The notes beneath the pieces are model-generated. The model searched no databases. It worked only from the letters and a program-made list of their open reading frames with translations, and had not been told where the DNA came from. Source: Mesostigma viride (Eukaryota > Streptophyta > Mesostigmatophyceae > Mesostigmatales > Mesostigmataceae). Taken from it: a stretch of DNA of 64,000 bases. A program made the translations under genes and the position numbers. Below, piece after piece: positions 1 through 10,703 of this stretch (its first letter is position 1; every line of letters starts with the position of its first letter). Location: contig RPFO01000128.1 in the NCBI GenBank assembly GCA_009746045.1, positions 1 to 64,000 on the forward strand, read 5' to 3'.

Positions 1-742
1 AAGGCGGTGTACCATTGCATTTTTAGGCCCAAATGCATGTGTCACCCGAAATGCATCTAAACCTTAAACCTCCTCAAACCTTTCATGAAACAATCAAAGG
101 TTCATTACAATATCTGATTTTGCCAACTAGTTTTGCCGCCTGTTGGCTTAGCCCCCCCAACATGGCCCGGGTAGCACGTGTTCGCCGCCCTCATCAGGGG
201 GAATAGTATCACATTTGGTCAATAGGCCATACCAAGTCATGCTTGTTGCCCCAACCAACTAGAGCATATTCTCAATGCCCATTCCCGCCATCCAAGCTAT
301 GCCTCCTGTTTACCGCCGCAACACCGGTTGCCAGCAGCCCATTACTCACTTCACCCGCCGCTTGCTACACAAGGCCTTGCCGCCTTGCCCAACATGCTGC
401 CTGCTTCGCCTCGTTCGGCCCGATTTCGCAAGAAGTAACCTTGCAGTTCCAAGTACCTCAGGTTTGCTTGACATTCCCCCTCCCTCACCCCTCCCACCCC
501 CCCTCCCTCCCTTTTAGAAGCTACATACACCGCTACGTTCAAGAAGTATAAGTATTTATCTATATATTATACAAAGTTGACAAGATATTTATCACACACT
601 TAGTTTCAGTTGGCTAACTCGCTTTCTATGTCGTGTGCCCAAGGGGCTTTTTGTTGTGCATCGATGAATTACGCCAGACATAGGTGTAACTTTTCTGTAC
701 ATGTTCTTGTTGTCGCTCTGTTGACTTGTTGTCGCTTCACAG
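1..742. other. Gene-free 5' flank, possibly intron
   Basis: No convincing coding sequence is visible. The stretch ends in a plausible 3' splice site (pyrimidine-rich run then CACAG at 738-742) directly before the transposase exon. Part of it may therefore be an intron whose upstream exon, carrying the DDE core, lies outside the window. The C-rich run near 475-515 is low complexity. Confidence 0.4.
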
Positions 743-2345
743 GCAATGCACTATTGTGTGGAAGGACGCGCATCCCCTGGAGAAGATGCGACTGTACCAT
801 TTTGCCCAGCTTCAGTGGCAAATGAAGGTGAAGAATATGCGTTGTGGCCTTCTCCTCAGCTGGACGATGGAGAACGGCATGCGTGTGTTCGAGGTGCGTC
901 GAAGCGATGAGTGGTTGTCGCTAGCGACTGATATTGCGAACATCTTCTGGGACGAGTACGTAACCTACAAACAAAGCCCGGTGGAGAACTTTCAGAATCG
1001 TTTTCCTGGGTATACTTCCTTCATAGATCTTACACAACAACTTTGCGAGGTGGTAAACAGCGTCTTTGTACCCAGCTGCAGAGCCAAGATTGCTGAGGAT
1101 GCGCGATTTGTGGCTGCTGGTAGTGATGGCTACAACCAGGTGTTTGACTTGTTGTATCCACCCGCCAAATGTGAGCGGTCTCACATGGACAAGCTGTATG
1201 ACACCGCGCGTAAATGGGCCCGCCGCTTTACTTGGGGTGACTCAACATTTGGGATGAGCTCTTCCCAAAGGTCCGAGGTCACGCACAACGCGATAAAAAA
1301 CCGTGTGGACAAAACCACGCAGTTGGAGGAGCTCCCTGTTGTGCTGGCTGATTTGTGGCAACGGCGTGCGGAGTCACATGAGATCGAGCTTTACCGTCGA
1401 TCTAAGCACCACCTGAACCGCATCAGTCCCATAGCCCACCCGGTTTTGGTTGATGCTGAGACAAAGTTAGCCAAATATGCTTTTGACAAGCTGAAAATCC
1501 AGTTAGCAATGGCGTTTCATTACATAGTTGGTCCCGTGTATGATGGCAACCTGGTGGAGGTAAAGTTATCTCCAGAGAGCTCTGGGAGCCAGGCTCGCCG
1601 AGAACAACTGAAGGAGGATGAGCCTACGGTAGTGTCAAGGATTGTTACTCTTGGCAGCGACAAGCACCCCATTGCTTGCAGTTGTCAATATGTTGTCCAC
1701 ATGGGCCTCCCTTGCAGGCACGTGCTTGCTGTGGAGCTAATTGCTGTGTGGCTTCAAGCAAAGGCTCTGCCGTTGCAGTGTGTCCACCAGAAGTGGTTGT
1801 TGCCTTTAGATCAGGCAAATATGCGCAATGAGTCTTTCAAAGCGATGACAAGGCCGCAGCATCCTACACCCCACTTGGTTGTTGACCCAACCACCCCCTC
1901 CAACGTGGAGGTGACACCAAACTATGCCAACTTGATAGCCCTTAGCCGCCGCCTTGTTCAATTGGCGGTCGAGTCCCGTAAGGAAGTGGAAATCATGCAG
2001 CATATAGAGCGTGGAATTGAGATGTGTGTTTCCGACAACCCCGGTCTTCCAGCCACAACCCCGGGCCCTGCACAACCGATGATAGCTCAGCACCCACTCC
2101 CAGTCAATGCGCAAGCAACATCTGCGCCAACCCAACAGCCCTTGTTATGTGGCAACCCACCAATCGCAAAGCCGCGGGGAAGGCCTAAGGTCCACGGGGC
2201 TCAGTCTAGGAGGCACCGCAGTGCTTGCGAGCCGGATAGAGCAGCTAGTCGCAAAGGCAAGCAGCCTCGTAGTGCAACTGCACAGTGTGAAGAGGGGCCT
2301 ATTTCCAAAAAGCCATTCTTCCGTGGCTCCCACCCTACCTCCTAG
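743..2345 (+). CDS. MULE/FAR1-type transposase, C-terminal exon (partial)
   Basis: The frame is open from before position 743 and has no ATG at its start, so this is an exon or a 5'-truncated copy. Visible family features, in order, are a motif of the form GMSSSQRSE near the first third (Mutator-like transposases have TTSQRSE just after the catalytic core), and a SWIM zinc finger CSC-x9-CRH (translation CSCQYVVHMGLPCRH) around 1674-1720. The C-terminal tail is Pro/Gln/Arg-rich with an AT-hook-like PRGRPK core near 2175. SWIM fingers in MULE transposases and FAR1/FHY3 factors contribute to DNA or protein binding. The N-terminal DDE acidic residues are not in this exon, so activity cannot be judged. 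Codon use is less GC-rich than in the host genes at 28-63 kb, which fits a mobile origin. It could also be a domesticated FAR1-like gene. Confidence 0.72.
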
Positions 2346-3035
2346 TTCATCCCCTTCAATTAGTCCATCCCAGCCTTGTCCATTGTACCACTCGGTCACG
2401 AGATAGCTGCCCTTGGGTGGTGCCATGTCCGGCGGATGAGTTAAAATGTTGTTATTGTATTAAAGCATGGATAAAATAATTGCATTTTCATTTTAGCAAC
2501 ATCAAAGAGACAACATAACATGTTCATAATTCAATTGTGATTGATTTGGGTTTGATAAACAGTGCTCTCAACGTTTTCCAATTCATCTACACCTTAGTCA
2601 TGAATTTCAATACAAAATGCTGGTGGGATGGTGATGCATGGAGCATGAATTAATGGATTAAAATATTTACTCATATAATTTTAACACCTAAAAAGTGATT
2701 TCAGTCGTCACATGCAATGTTGGGCTACCACCTCTTTTGTTTTGGAATTTTGGCACAGTATCGAGAAAGAGGTAATTCCAAAGTTTGCCAATGACTGCAT
2801 GGTCTCGGAGCTAAACCAAGAGTTGTGTGTACGACCCTCATTTGTCGTGGCATGATCCACGTAGGGTCTGAGTACAAGGCTAACCAGGACAGTCATAATG
2901 CGTACACTCTATGCTCCTAGTACTTGTTGATATTGACATATTCTCCAGATTTCTGGCCTGCGCCGGTAGTCGCTTTGATATTGCATTCATTATGCTCACG
3001 TGATGCATGTCACGATAATATTATACTGTCTAACG
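2346..3035. other. AT-rich intergenic stretch
   Basis: No gene is recognised. It follows the transposase stop codon and contains ordinary AT-rich sequence with short A/T runs. Confidence 0.4.
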
Positions 3036-3110
3036 TATTAGTTGCATTGAATTGAAGCGTTACTCCGTTGGGAGATCACGTAACACATGTCCGGTAGTCT
3101 GTAATATTAA
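3036..3110 (-). mobile_element. LINE/SINE 3'-end fragment, type I hairpin
   Basis: On the minus strand it reads a short conserved end with the hairpin CTCC-CAAC-GGAG followed by ATTCA-type repeats (TTGAAT on plus). The same end is seen at 5195-5265, 23457-23535, 25074-25140, 33607-33690 and 46699-46785. It is very short and 5'-truncated. Confidence 0.5.
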
Positions 3111-3159
3111 GGCAGATGGTGCGCAAGGATAGATGGCAAGTAGTGATGAAGGAGACCAC

Positions 3160-3520
3160 CCCCAAGTCTGTGGGGGCTCCGCGTGTGACCAAGTATGGCA
3201 TTCATAGCGATTCGGGCCGCGGTGCCCACACCCCTGTAACTAGGACCTAGATAGCTTATACCATCCATTCCATCCCATGTTCCCCTCCCACTGAGGACTT
3301 ATGCTCACGTGACGCAGTCACGTGTCTATTAATTAATTAATTAATGTCCGGTAGGGGCACCTCGGGTAACCCGCTACGGTCGGCACAGTGCCACCGGCCG
3401 CGGGGCCCACAATCCTGCTACCCGTGCTTAGATAGTTTCTTTCGCATGTCATCCATTCCCTTCATGAGGATACTGCTCACGCAGTCACGTGGTATTAATT
3501 AATTAATTAAATGTCCGTGA
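3160..3520 (+). mobile_element. Two head-to-tail short elements, type III hairpin
   Basis: Two related units each end in a palindrome built around CACGTGAC-GCA-GTCACGTG (3305-3324; shortened in the second, near 3475-3491), followed by (TTAA)n tails. The sequence just upstream of the first palindrome (GCGATTCGGGCCGCGG through CACTGAGGACTTATG) recurs nearly unchanged at 23537-23640, which shows a dispersed repeat. The second unit begins inside the tail of the first. No ORF and no clear Pol III promoter were seen. Confidence 0.55.
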
Positions 3521-4004
3521 GAGGGGGTACATGGTCTATAAGCGTGCTAAGCAACAACCTGCAAATGATGTAAACTTAATAATGCTCACGTGATGTTTGT
3601 TAATTATAATATTGATAATTGTCTCTTGTTCACGTGGTGCAGTCACGTTCTTATCGCACGCAATTGATAGCACTGTTACGAGTTAACCCACCTCTATGTG
3701 AGAACCTGTACGTCTCCACCGTTGGCACTCGAATGGTACCTATCACCACTAAAGATGATTTAGAGGAATCGTTCGCGACAGCTAGATTGCAATGAAGCTT
3801 GATACATGTTCAGCTGCAATAAAACACATTTCCCAATTAACACAAGCAACAGCTATTGTGTGGGTCGACAACAACCAACTAACTATGAGCCCAACTCGAA
3901 CGTATCGACGTTGGCTAGACTGCCATTATTGTTCTCACGACAGACCATACATTGAGGTGCTCACAGAACGCTGGCACCAAGGGCAGAGGACATACAGGTA
4001 AAAA
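3521..4004. other. Repeat-derived sequence without a gene
   Basis: Further decayed copies of the CACGTG-type hairpin (around 3590 and 3628) are present. The rest is unrecognised. Confidence 0.35.
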
Positions 4005-4821
4005 CCATGACATGAGTAGGAACGGGCATGGCATGACTAGGAACGTGTACAGCATGACTAGGAACGGGTATGGCATGACTAGGAAGTAGGAACAGGTATG
4101 GCATGACTAGGAAAGAGCATGGCATGACTAGGAACGGGCATGGCATGACTAGGAACGGGTGTGGCATGACTAGGAACGTGTACAACATGACTAGGAACGG
4201 GTATGGCATGACTAGGAATGAGTATGTCATGACTCGGAACGGGTATGGCATGACTCGGAACGACCATGGCATGACTAGGAACGGGTACAGCATGACTAGG
4301 AACGGGTATGGCATGACTAGGAATGAGTATGTCATGACTCGGAACGGGTATGGCATGACTCGGAACGACCATGGCATGACTAGGAACGGGTATGGCATGA
4401 CTAGGAACGGGTGTGGCATGACTAGGAGCGTGTACAGCATGACTAGGAACGGGTATGGCATGACTAGGAACGGGTATGGCATGACTAGGAACGGGTATGG
4501 CATGACTAGGAACGGGCATGGCATGACTAGGAACGGGTGTGGCATGACTAGGAACGGGCATGGCATGACTAGGAACGGCCATGGCATGACTAGGAACGGG
4601 CATGGCATGACTAGGAACGGGTATGGCATGACTAGGAACGGGTATGGCATGACTAGGAACGGGTATGGCATGACTAGGAACGGGCATGGCATGACTAGTA
4701 ACGAGTATGGCATGACTAGGAACGGGCATGGCATGACTAGGAACGGGTATGGCATGACTCGGAACGACCATGGCATGACTAGGAACGGCCATGGCATGAC
4801 TAGGAACGGGTATGGCATGAC
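4005..4821 (+). repeat. 21-bp minisatellite, about 38 units
   Basis: The core unit is ATGGCATGACTAGGAACGGGT (21 positions), with transitions at a few fixed sites (GGGT/GGGC/ACCA variants). Because the period is a multiple of three, open frames exist on both strands. These are by-products, not genes. The array continues at 5266-5374 after an inserted element. Confidence 0.93.
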
Positions 4822-5265
4822 GTGGCCCACGCGCATGTGCGCCCATAATGGCCCCCATGGATGATGCTTTCAGTATTTAGCCGCGCCCAGCCTACAATGG
4901 GACCTCCCATGGATGATGCATTAAGAATTTAGCCATGCGATGCCTATGCAGGGAGTTACTCTCTGCTGAGATGCCATGTGTACACCAGCTATAGCCTAGC
5001 CACATACCCTCCACCCCATATGTCATGCAGGCCTTCTAGGCCCTCTCCTCAAGCCCCCCCCTGGGTGCCTGTGCTTGTTAAGGAGGCATGAACCATCATG
5101 GCGGTGCAGGTGCACCTTGTGCACCCAGAGCAGGTGACAGTTGTACATCCTCCACCTGCAGGTTGTAGCCCTGATTGTATTACAAACCCATAGATGCCCT
5201 TTTCTCAGGGCTATGTGTTACATATGCTCCCAACGGAGCTATCATTTTAATTAATTAATTAATTA
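4822..5265 (+). mobile_element. LINE-type 3' fragment inserted in the minisatellite
   Basis: The segment interrupts the 21-bp array exactly: ATGGCATGAC precedes it (4812-4821) and follows it (5266-5275), consistent with a 10-bp target duplication. Its 3' part carries a hairpin of the CCCTT-ctc-AGGG type, then CTCC-CAAC-GGAG, then (TTAA)n. The body around 5085-5190 is shared with 22960-23170 and, on minus, with 46790-46880. It is 5'-truncated and has no ORF. Confidence 0.7.
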
Positions 5266-5374
5266 ATGGCATGACTAGGAACGGGAGTGACATGACTAGG
5301 AACGACCATGGCATGACTCGGAACGACCATGGCATGACTAGGAAGGAGCATGGCATGACTAGGAACGGGTATGG
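5266..5374 (+). repeat. 21-bp minisatellite, second block (about 5 units)
   Basis: It has the same unit and register as 4005-4821, and is separated from it only by the inserted element. Confidence 0.9.
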
Positions 5375-5679
5375 CGGCCAAGCACGTGGGCGGGTTCGTG
5401 CTATTCGTACCGTTGATGCTGAAGAGTCACAGGTATCGTTGGAACGGAACGGTCCAGGGGTCGCAGGCGGTTCTTCCCGGGACTGATCTTCCAGCGCTGC
5501 AAGAAAATCACGAACATGTCCCTGGTTGGGTAAAGAAAGCAGGCAAACCCCGACCGGCCGACCGCGTCCCCACCGTGCATGTACCTTGGTAAGACGTACG
5601 TAAGGTTCTGTGGGCTGAACTGACCGCGCTTCAAGAATATGACGATTTGAAGCCACTATGAAGGTATATGCAAACCATG

Positions 5680-5900
5680 TCGGCGTCATCCGCTCGACCC
5701 CTCTTACTCAGATATAGTTGGATATGCAGCATAAAAAGCAACGGGGAGAAATTGTCAATGACTATGATCCCCCAACTGTGGGTGTTAGGAAATAGAAAAA
5801 GCATGGCAGGCATAGCTTGCGTGCAACATTGGGGGTCGGAAATTCTAGTCGGGGGGGTCAGTGGACTCCAACGTGGACTCGAGACTCAGATTGATTGATT
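5680..5900 (+). repeat. Dispersed repeat ending in a PP-x-VG peptide
   Basis: It is similar to 11770-11990 over about 150 bp (shared GGCGTCATCCGCTC, CCCCTCTTA and GTTAGGAAAT-like words). In one frame a short C-terminal peptide EIVNDYDPPTVGVRK ends at a stop; the other copy gives DIVKDYDPPVVGPRK. The similarity of these peptides to the tails at 8571-8783, 10050-10160 and 23199-23303 suggests the coding end of a mobile element. Confidence 0.45.
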
Positions 5901-6356
5901 ATTGAGGGTAAACTGCACGACTACAGGCTCTTTGCGCGCGCCACATGTTAAGTAATCATGCCATCAGCTGCCATTTTGAACGCATCATAAGGAAACCCGT
6001 CGGGTTAAAAACTAAGATCTAAACGGCCATCACCACTCGCATCGACGACGAAATTCGGCTAAGTCCAAAGGCAGCCGATACGATTTACGTCGTTTGCAGT
6101 TTTACGCGCCAGCCTTGCGCACGCTGCCGCGCCGCGCCCAGCCACGATGCACTCCCAGCCTTGCGCACTCCCAGCCTCGCGCACTCCCCAGCCTTGCGCA
6201 CGCCAGCCTTGCGCACGCTGCGCCGCGCCCAGCCTTGTGCATCGTCTGAAGAAATCAGTGTCTGATGTTTACAAAAACTCGTCGGCCGTTGTCATTAAGC
6301 GGCTATAGATTATGTGTGCTGGGGCCGGTGAAAAGACGCTAGCAAAGTTCGTCTGA
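5901..6356. other. Gene-free stretch with short GC-rich repeats
   Basis: Between 6115 and 6240 there are irregular reiterations of CAGCCTTGCGCAC and CGCTGCCGCGCC. No gene is recognised. Confidence 0.4.
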
Positions 6357-7467
6357 ATGGCGTCCAATAGAGGGGATTTTATTCTTAGTGGATTGTTGGA
6401 CGAGGAGAAGGCGAGGTTGCTGGCGGAGAATGCGAAAGAGCAGAGGGAAGCAGCGGAAGCCGTGCGTGGAAGATGAGGTAACGGGATGGAGTGTGGGCCC
6501 TGGCTTCTGGTTATGAAATGATGGCGGTTGCAGGCCAGCCGTGCTCGCTGGTAATGGGTGCGTGGTGTTGAAATCCAAGTTCTGCGCGTATTCTGTTTTT
6601 TGGTCAATGATTGAAGGGATGTCGCCTTGTTTTATTTTTGTGCATCTGCGTCCCGTCGTGACTGCCTCGTCATGGACGCCCAGGGGTAGAAGTTCGAACG
6701 AGGGAATGATTTTTCAAACGCCTGGATATGTTATGATAGTACGAATAAATGGTAATGGGTAGAGGCGGCCAAAATTTTGTTGGAAGTGTGCCAACGCCGC
6801 ACATACGACTTGAACAACCCTAGGTATCTTAGGAAAAGGAAACACGGATACGTCGGAGTGGAGGAAGAGGAAGACGATGACGATGGTGAAGATGGAGAGG
6901 TTTACAATGGAGGCCTTGAGAATGGGGAGACATTGAATCAGGAGAGCAGGGTAGCGGTGAGTGGCCCGTCATGAATTACATTGTGGTTGCAGTTGTTAGC
7001 GAGGCGTGTTGATTGCTTCTTGCCGCGGGTAATCGCTAGCGCGCATAACCTTCTTTTTTCAACAGGTGTTCTGGTGCATTGACTGCCGCAAAGCAATTAA
7101 TGGGACTGATTATGTGCCTATCATGCCGTTTGGGAATCATACATTGCCAACATTTCGTGTTTAGAAGGCGCGCCTTCAGAAGCATATTCAGCACCGCACG
7201 AGCCAGGTGCTGAAGGCGTGCTTGGAGAGGAAGGGGTATAAAGTGCGCATGACCGCATCGAAGAAGAAGAAGCAGCAGGAATCGGGCAAGACCATGATAA
7301 CCGAGCCAGGATTGGCTTTCGTGCATGCAGTACATGGTGCGGCGCAGGCAGTGAATGCTGCATCGATTGCAGCGGTGCAGCCTGTGGCCATGGCGGTGCA
7401 GGGCGCGGGTCCTGAAGTGTGGGCGTTGGCGAAGCAGATTCACGATGCTGTCATGGCCACGTTGTGA
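6357..7467 (+). pseudogene. Degenerate multi-exon locus with BED/hAT-like zinc motif
   Basis: Pieces that look like exons: a small acidic helical ORF at 6357-6476; a segment ending at about 6953 with an acidic run (EEEEDDDDGEDGE) and a GTGAGT donor; and a segment starting after CAACAG at about 7066. The last segment reads phase-compatibly into a Cys-x2-Cys motif (FWCIDCRKAI), then an in-frame TAG at 7162-7164, then KARLQKHIQH followed by VLKACL in the same frame. The C-x2-C ... H-x-x-H/C layout resembles a BED or hAT-associated finger. The frame then runs to a stop at 7467 through a Lys-rich and an Ala-rich segment. The in-frame stop suggests decay. Lower GC than the host genes supports a transposon origin. 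Function unassigned. Confidence 0.35.
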
Positions 7468-8400
7468 AGCCAAGGAATGGGTGTTGGTTCCAGTCAGGTG
7501 CCTCGCCCGGAGGAAGCTTTTCTGCTGTAAGCAGAGGTGCGGCATCAAGCATTTGCAATCGCCATGAGAGCAGTGGAGATGTCAGCGGCATGAAGCATTT
7601 GCAATCGCCATGAGAGCAGTGGAGATGTCTGCGGCATTGGGAGATCTGCAGACAATTGCAGGAGGACATTGTGCGGTACGCTTGTAGGGTGTATGCTGTG
7701 TTGTTCCGCTCGCTAATGGACATGTGCCCCTGTAACCTCTTCCAGGCTAGTATCTGCTATCCACCTCTTCAGGCTTGAAAAGTAAATTGCTGTACGGTTC
7801 ACAATTGGCATGGCTTGACATGCACGCGTCCTTGACTGTGGTCTGCATGGGTTTGGGGTTTAGCGGTTTACATCAGACTCTGCTGTGTGTCTGCTTAATC
7901 AGCCGACGTGTCACATGGGGACAGCAACGGCGCTGGGATGCAGCCCGGTGTGAATGCGAGTAAGGTACGCGCTGTCATGCATGGCGGATGGGGCGTGGAA
8001 GCCACGACCCACGTTTTTGTGTGTGCACGGGGGGCTAGGGGGCAAGTCGTTGTGTTGCTGCCATCCATATGGCCATGGATATGCGGGAAGCTTTCCCTGT
8101 ACCCATACTTAATGATGCATGGACTGGTTGTGACAGCCAAGGGTTTAGCTGTCGTGGGTTTGCTGAGTGATCATGGCAGTCTGCTAGGCTGGTGCTAGAA
8201 CAGCAATAGCGCGGTTACTGCTATGTCTTGCCCGTGCTAACTGATGCTGCAGCCATGCGTGGAGCGCGAATCGTCCCGAGAGGAGAAGGAGGAGGCGGGG
8301 CCGGTGCACCCATGGGCAGGGCCGGAGAAGAAGGACGCGGAGCACCCAGTGTGGGAGAAGGAGAAGGCGGGGAAGCACTGAAGCTCCACCCCATGTCAGG
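7468..8400. other. Unassigned stretch with a short direct repeat
   Basis: The words GCATTTGCAATCGCCATGAGAG and GGAGATGTC occur twice in tandem near 7548-7630 (period about 45 bp). No convincing gene is visible. Confidence 0.35.
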
Positions 8401-8424
8401 CCTCTAGTATAGGTGCCAGTTAAC

Positions 8425-8560
8425 TAAACCCATGCACGTGCAGGTTGTAGCTCAGAATGTATTTAAAATCATATGCCCCTTTTCAGGTATATGTGTAACA
8501 GTGACTCCCAACGGATATATGTTCCTAATTTATTAAATTCTTACTGAATAATTGTTGTCT
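8425..8560 (+). mobile_element. LINE-type 3' fragment, decayed type I end
   Basis: The sequence GTGCAGGTTGTAGC through CCCCTTTTCAGG, then ACTCCCAACGGAT and an A/T tail, matches the conserved 3' end of the type I family. The second hairpin is partly broken. Confidence 0.5.
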
Positions 8561-8649
8561 TTATGAACCCATGAAGAGCAAAGCCCGGTGGGGAGTACAT
8601 GTAACGCATTACCACGAGAAGGGGTCCCCACACCGCATTTCTTCGCTCT

Positions 8650-8783
8650 CTGTTCCTATGCAGAACAAGAAGAGGTGGAAGACCAATGTCCCGGCTCACA
8701 CGCCAGCCAATGTGGGTAAGCCCCCTCCCCCAAAGCGGAAGGGGCGCTTTGGGGAGAAGTGTAGTGAGGATTTTGTAGACTAG
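8650..8783 (+). CDS. Element-derived terminal exon, Pro/Lys-rich tail
   Basis: A pyrimidine tract and TATGCAG precede AACAAG, which looks like a 3' splice site. The frame then gives NKKRW ... AHTPANVGKPPPPKR and a stop at 8783. The same arrangement, with the near-identical peptide NKTRW ... AHTPDPVGKPPPPKR, is at 23199-23303. Recurrence beside LINE-type ends suggests the C-terminus of a protein encoded by an autonomous element. No enzyme motif is visible. Confidence 0.4.
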
Positions 8784-9018
8784 ATAGCACTAACTTACTT
8801 ACACCAGACCTGGCAATAAACAAGCATTGATGGGATGGACCCAGCGATACATAATGGGCGTGCATGCGTAAAAAATATACACTATGCATGGCCCAATGGG
8901 CATGCATTCAAATAATTACAAATGAAGGCCGCCATGAGAGCACTGAAGCTAAACCAGACCGGGCCACAATTAACCCTCCAGCACCAAAGTTCCACTGCAT
9001 CATGTAAGACAAGCCTGA

Positions 9019-9971
9019 CATCCATCCATCCATCCATCCATCCATCCATCCATCCATCCATCCATCCATCCATCCATCCATCCATCCATCCATCCATCCA
9101 TCCATCCATCCATCCATCCATCCATCCATCCATCCATCCATCCATCCATCCATCCATCCATCCATCCATCCATCCATCCATCCATCCATCCATCCATCCA
9201 TCCATCCATCCATCCATCCATCCATCCATCCATCCATCCATCCATCCATCCATCCATCCATCCATCCATCCATCCATCCATCCATCCATCCATCCATCCA
9301 TCCATCCATCCATCCATCCATCCATCCATCCATCCATCCATCCATCCATCCATCCATCCATCCATCCATCCATCCATCCATCCATCCATCCATCCATCCA
9401 TCCATCCATCCATCCATCCATCCATCCATCCATCCATCCATCCATCCATCCATCCATCCATCCATCCATCCATCCATCCATCCATCCATCCATCCATCCA
9501 TCCATCCATCCATCCATCCATCCATCCATCCATCCATCCATCCATCCATCCATCCATCCATCCATCCATCCATCCATCCATCCATCCATCCATCCATCCA
9601 TCCATCCATCCATCCATCCATCCATCCATCCATCCATCCATCCATCCATCCATCCATCCATCCATCCATCCATCCATCCATCCATCCATCCATCCATCCA
9701 TCCATCCATCCATCCATCCATCCATCCATCCATCCATCCATCCATCCATCCATCCATCCATCCATCATCCATCCATCCATCCATCCATCCATCCATCCAT
9801 CCATCCATCCATCCATCCATCCATCCATCCATCCATCCATCCATCCATCCATCCATCCATCCATCCATCCATCCATCCATCCATCCATCCATCCATCCAT
9901 CCATCCATCCATCCATCCATCCATCCATCCATCCATCCATCCATCCATCCATCCATCCATCCATCCATCCA
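9019..9971. repeat. (ATCC)n microsatellite, about 950 bp
   Basis: Near-perfect tetranucleotide array with one visible slip (CCATCATCC at about 9763). It is open in several frames on both strands (MDGW and HPSI repeats). These are artefacts of the repeat, not genes. Confidence 0.97.
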
Positions 9972-10160
9972 CGTTAGACGCCGCAAGGCCCGCACCTTCA
10001 AAGAACAGCTAGTAGAGGACATGGGGGGCCTAGGCCTCTCCGTGATTTGGAAGAAGATGATGGACAAGGCCAAGTGGGCCCAGGTCATAGAGGACAACGA
10101 GCCCCCCCCAGTGGGGAAGCGCCCGCGTGTGCAATCCCGCGGGAGGCACGCTAGATAGCT
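9972..10160 (+). pseudogene. Fragment of element ORF, C-terminal end
   Basis: Directly after the (ATCC)n array a frame reads [15 protein letters not shown], then a Trp/Lys-rich helix, then [12 protein letters not shown] and a stop at about 10157. The tail follows the same pattern as 8650-8783 and 23199-23303 (aromatic/basic helix, two or more prolines, VG, basic end). There is no start codon; the array has replaced the 5' part. Confidence 0.4.
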
Positions 10161-10456
10161 CCCCCAGGGCAGCGTGCGGCTGCCTAGATAGATGATGTAG
10201 TTAGAATGTTGTTAGATAGATGTAGTATGTAGCCAATGTAGATAGATTAGATTGAAGGATTCAGCCGTGTTCAGCCCGTCTCACGGTGCGAGACTGAACA
10301 AGTCTCGCGTGCAGACACGTGTGTAGTACTCCTACACACAGATCTCGAGTGATTTATCTAGTACCAAATCCGAAAGGCTTGCATCACTCCCCGGACAGGA
10401 GAACTTTTGCGGATGACTGTAGGTGTAAGTTGGCGATGCCATGGTAACCGGAGACG

Positions 10457-10513
10457 TCCGTCCTATAGTCAGCAAAATTGGTGCGAGAGGTCCCCAGTTC
10501 GATTCCGGTCGGA
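10457..10513 (+). other. tRNA-like sequence, degenerate
   Basis: AGTTCGATTCC at 10496-10506 fits the internal Pol III B box and T-loop. The ends TCCGTCC (10457-10463) and GGTCGGA (10507-10513) can pair at six of seven positions, like an acceptor stem. The span is about 57 nt, too short for a tRNA with a full anticodon arm, so this is not a functional tRNA. It is either a tRNA relic or the head of a tRNA-derived SINE. Confidence 0.4.
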
Positions 10514-10627
10514 TTCATTTGCAGATCGCGTTTTCCGCGTTTTCCGCGGCCTGGCACTGAACGCAAAGGTTTTCACCTTTGCGGAGTGTCTGATCAGAAT
10601 AGATTAGACCGGTAGGAATGTGTGCGC

Positions 10628-10703
10628 CCATCCATCCATTCATCGGGGTTAATGCTCCGTGACTCCCCAACGGGAGCACGAGTCTAATTAATTAATTAAT
10701 TAA
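10628..10703 (+). mobile_element. Type II element 3' end within an (ATCC)n array
   Basis: Short (ATCC) units before it and the long array after it are separated by CGGGGTTAATG, the hairpin-forming run GTGCTCCGTGACTCCCC through GGGAGCAC, and a (TTAA)n tail. The identical end terminates the copies at 11225-11523 and, on minus, at 32698-32770. It reads as a very short 5'-truncated retrotransposed 3' end landed in the microsatellite. Confidence 0.6.

Noticed and set aside
3961-4864. Repetitive ORFs (VMPYPFL, SHAIPVP, MTRNGYG) over the 21-bp minisatellite
   Set aside because: Both strands and several frames are open only because 21 is divisible by three.
8882-9977. Long ORFs of MDGW or HPSI repeats over the (ATCC)n arrays (also 10692-11223)
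   Set aside because: A tetranucleotide repeat without stop codons is open in several frames by construction. There is no conserved start, no codon variation and no flanking gene structure.
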